DNA from: Burkholderiales bacterium UBA4657
GTDB lineage: Bacteria > Pseudomonadota > Gammaproteobacteria > Burkholderiales > Burkholderiaceae_E
Direction of reading: 5' to 3'
DNA: 34,186 nt
Assembly: GCA_002405475.1 (NCBI GenBank)
Contig: DHLX01000002.1
Location: forward strand, 1,471-35,656
Shown: positions 33,183-34,186 of the stretch, one piece after another
Layout: each line of letters opens with the position of its first letter
Position numbering within the stretch: the stretch's first letter is position 1
The notes under the pieces: model-generated
Databases searched by the model: none
What the model saw: only the letters and a program-made list of their open reading frames with translations
Told to the model about the DNA's origin: nothing
Translations under genes and position numbers: made by a program

Positions 33183-33581
33183 TTACGGGCGACCGCCTGT
33201 CGGGAAAGGCCAGGCAGCAGCCGGGGATACCGCAGGTTTCGCAGCTGGCTTTTTAGCAGCCGGTTTTTTAGCAGCCGGTTTTTTAGCAGCGGCTTTCTTC
33301 GCTACTTTTTTTGCCGCAGGCTTTTTAGCAGCAGCTTTTTTCGCTACTTTTTTCGCCGCCGGCTTTTTAGCAGCAGCTTTCTTCGCTACTTTTTTCGCCG
33401 CAGGCTTCTTGGCAGCGGCTTTTTTCGCTACTTTTTTCGCAGCAGGCTTTTTAGCCGGAGCTTTTTTCGCGACCGGTTTTTTAGCAGCGGCCTTCTTCGC
33501 TACTTTTTTAGCCGGAGCTTTTTTCGCGACCGGTTTTTTAGCAGCTTTTTTAGCTGCAGGTTTTTTCTTGGCAGTTGCCAT
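33183..33581 (-). CDS. Histone H1-like lysine/alanine-rich DNA-binding protein
   Basis: A 132-residue protein, almost wholly repeats of the AAKKPxAKKVAKKA type (about residues 5-115), ending with the non-repetitive tail AVSPAAAWPFPTGGRP. The very high Lys and Ala content resembles eukaryotic H1 tails and bacterial AlgP/HctB/BpH1-like proteins that bind and compact DNA. ATG 33581 is chosen over an in-frame ATG at 33599 because AAGGAGATG lies at the right distance and MATAKKKPAAKKAAK is the family start. The DNA is itself a tandem repeat and may vary in length by slippage. Strong terminator downstream. Confidence 0.9.
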   Translation of the reverse strand: MATAKKKPAAKKAAKKPVAKKAPAKKVAKKAAAKKPVAKKAPAKKPAAKKVAKKAAAKKPAAKKVAKKAAAKKPAAKKVAKKAAAKKPAAKKVAKKAAAKKPAAKKPAAKKPAAKPAVSPAAAWPFPTGGRP

Positions 33582-33599
33582 GATCATCTCCTTCAACAC

Positions 33600-34082
33600 G
33601 AGGTTGAAACAATGGATAAACCCGTTCCTCGTGGTTGCACACCGAATGCGCGCAACTGGAACGAGCCATTCACTGGCGCAAGCTTGAGTTTCATGCCTAC
33701 GCTAATGAATTCGGTCGGGGAAAAGAGCTGCGATAAGTATCTGGCAGGCGCATTTTCCGGAAAAATAGCTGAAGAGAGGAGGGTAAACGTCGCGCTGAAA
33801 GAGCTGCGTTGTTTGCGCGAGAAGAAGATCGTCTGACTAGGCTGTATGTCAGTTGGCTCGCGTAATTGAGATCGTTGGTATGTATCGTTCACCCGATTAG
33901 ATCGATTTTTTTCGATCAGATAAAAATCACAAGTGCGAGATTACATCAGTCGTCTACAAAAAGAAATAGCATCAGCCATTTTTTTCGCGAAGCCCGATGT
34001 GGTGTTGGTACTTTCACCACATCAGGGTAATAGTTGCCTGCCTAAAAATTAAGCAGTTGATTGGCGGACTCTTTAAGTCGAA
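33600..34082. other. Gene-free stretch between the histone-like gene and nrdB
   Basis: No convincing gene. A 99-codon open frame on the minus strand (33593-33892) has no family resemblance and runs into the ribosome binding site of the histone-like gene, so I do not call it. The stretch contains a GATCGA/TCGATC inverted repeat around a T6 loop (33900-33917) and a 12-bp stem hairpin at 33993-34027. The promoter of the histone-like gene should lie within 33600-33700, but I cannot pick it out. Confidence 0.6.
33993..34027. terminator. Stable hairpin downstream of nrdB
   Basis: CCCGATGTGGTG (33993-34004) pairs with CACCACATCAGGG (34015-34027), with one bulged A. The 10-nt loop is TTGGTACTTT. It lies 56 bp beyond the nrdB stop on the minus strand. 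Neither strand has a clean T-run directly after the stem, so it may be a transcript-stabilising 3' hairpin or a factor-dependent terminator. Confidence 0.5.
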
Positions 34083-34186
34083 TTAATCCCAGCTCAAAGT
34101 ACAACCAGTCTGAAATTCGATGACACGGGACTCAAAGAAATTGCGATCTTTCTTCAGATCAATCATTTCACTCATCCACGGGAACG
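34083..34186 (-). CDS. nrdB: Ribonucleoside-diphosphate reductase beta subunit, C-terminal end (partial)
   Basis: The minus strand reads FPWMSEMIDLKKDRNFFESR then VIEFQTGCTLSWD and a TAA stop at 34083-34085. This is the conserved class Ia NrdB C-terminus, whose last residues dock on the NrdA subunit, including the essential radical-transfer tail (the family has a conserved Tyr in VIEYQ; here it is Phe, which is unusual). Only 33 codons plus two bases are in the window, so the rest lies beyond the right edge. NrdB holds the di-iron tyrosyl radical for deoxynucleotide synthesis. Confidence 0.9.
   Translation of the reverse strand, partial: FPWMSEMIDLKKDRNFFESRVIEFQTGCTLSWD

Noticed and set aside
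33075..33836. 253-codon plus-strand open frame opposite the histone-like gene
   Set aside because: It is the mirror of the AAKKP repeats (Phe/Arg/Ser-rich low complexity); the minus-strand frame has the proper start, family pattern and terminator.
33593..33892. 99-codon minus-strand open frame upstream of the histone-like gene
   Set aside because: No recognisable family and it covers the ribosome binding site and probable promoter of the histone-like gene.

Overview
The window looks like a chromosomal segment of a betaproteobacterium. I would place it near Nitrosomonadales or Gallionellaceae, but only tentatively. The basis is gene content and order: accB-accC-prmA-DUF3426, an RNase II-TonB-aroE-mtgA run, folB beside a pteridine-reductase-like SDR, mpl, a cytochrome b561/cytochrome c' pair, and an AAKKP-repeat histone H1-like protein with a terminator behind it. 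No rRNA, tRNA or CRISPR array was recognised.

Left part (about 1-5900) is accessory DNA and visibly more AT-rich in places. It starts with two integron attC-like recombination sites (91-147 and 903-969) that bound a complete cassette carrying a brnT-brnA toxin-antitoxin pair. A second, reverse-oriented vapB-vapC pair begins exactly at the second attC core site. A decayed IS3-family element (1641-2836, 37-bp terminal inverted repeats with one mismatch) follows and abuts the 3' half of a tautomerase gene. Next come a DM13-domain protein, a DUF2784 membrane protein, an exported esterase, and a broken TRIC-family channel gene in which the two internal repeats appear fused with loss of frame.

Middle part (about 5950-22450) is core metabolism. 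A minus-strand run reads SDR/pteridine reductase, folB, ttcA, rapZ, LON-domain protein. Opposite it are a MidA/NDUFAF7-type methyltransferase and a small DUF2905 protein. Then come an FMN-dependent lactate-type dehydrogenase, a chemoreceptor-like protein with its Cache sensor at the C-terminus, a LysR regulator, cytochrome b561 and cytochrome c', purB, a glutathione S-transferase, and a tightly overlapping minus-strand operon of RNase II family exonuclease, TonB-like protein, aroE and mtgA.

Right part (about 22500-34186) holds a universal stress protein and a roughly 204-bp structured element with 21-bp terminal inverted repeats and possible CCCAG target duplications. It continues with a fabG-like SDR coupled to mpl (peptidoglycan recycling), a nucleotidyltransferase-like protein of unknown role, a TlpA-type thioredoxin, aroQ, and accB-accC (acetyl-CoA carboxylase) with prmA and a zinc-ribbon membrane protein. 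It ends with tpx, a PfkB-family sugar/nucleoside kinase, a YggT membrane protein, the histone H1-like gene with a clear rho-independent terminator, and, at the right edge, the last 33 codons of nrdB on the minus strand.

The most unusual part is the integron-cassette/toxin-antitoxin/IS region at the left. The MITE-like palindromic element at 23055-23258 comes next. No wholly new multi-gene system could be supported from sequence alone.
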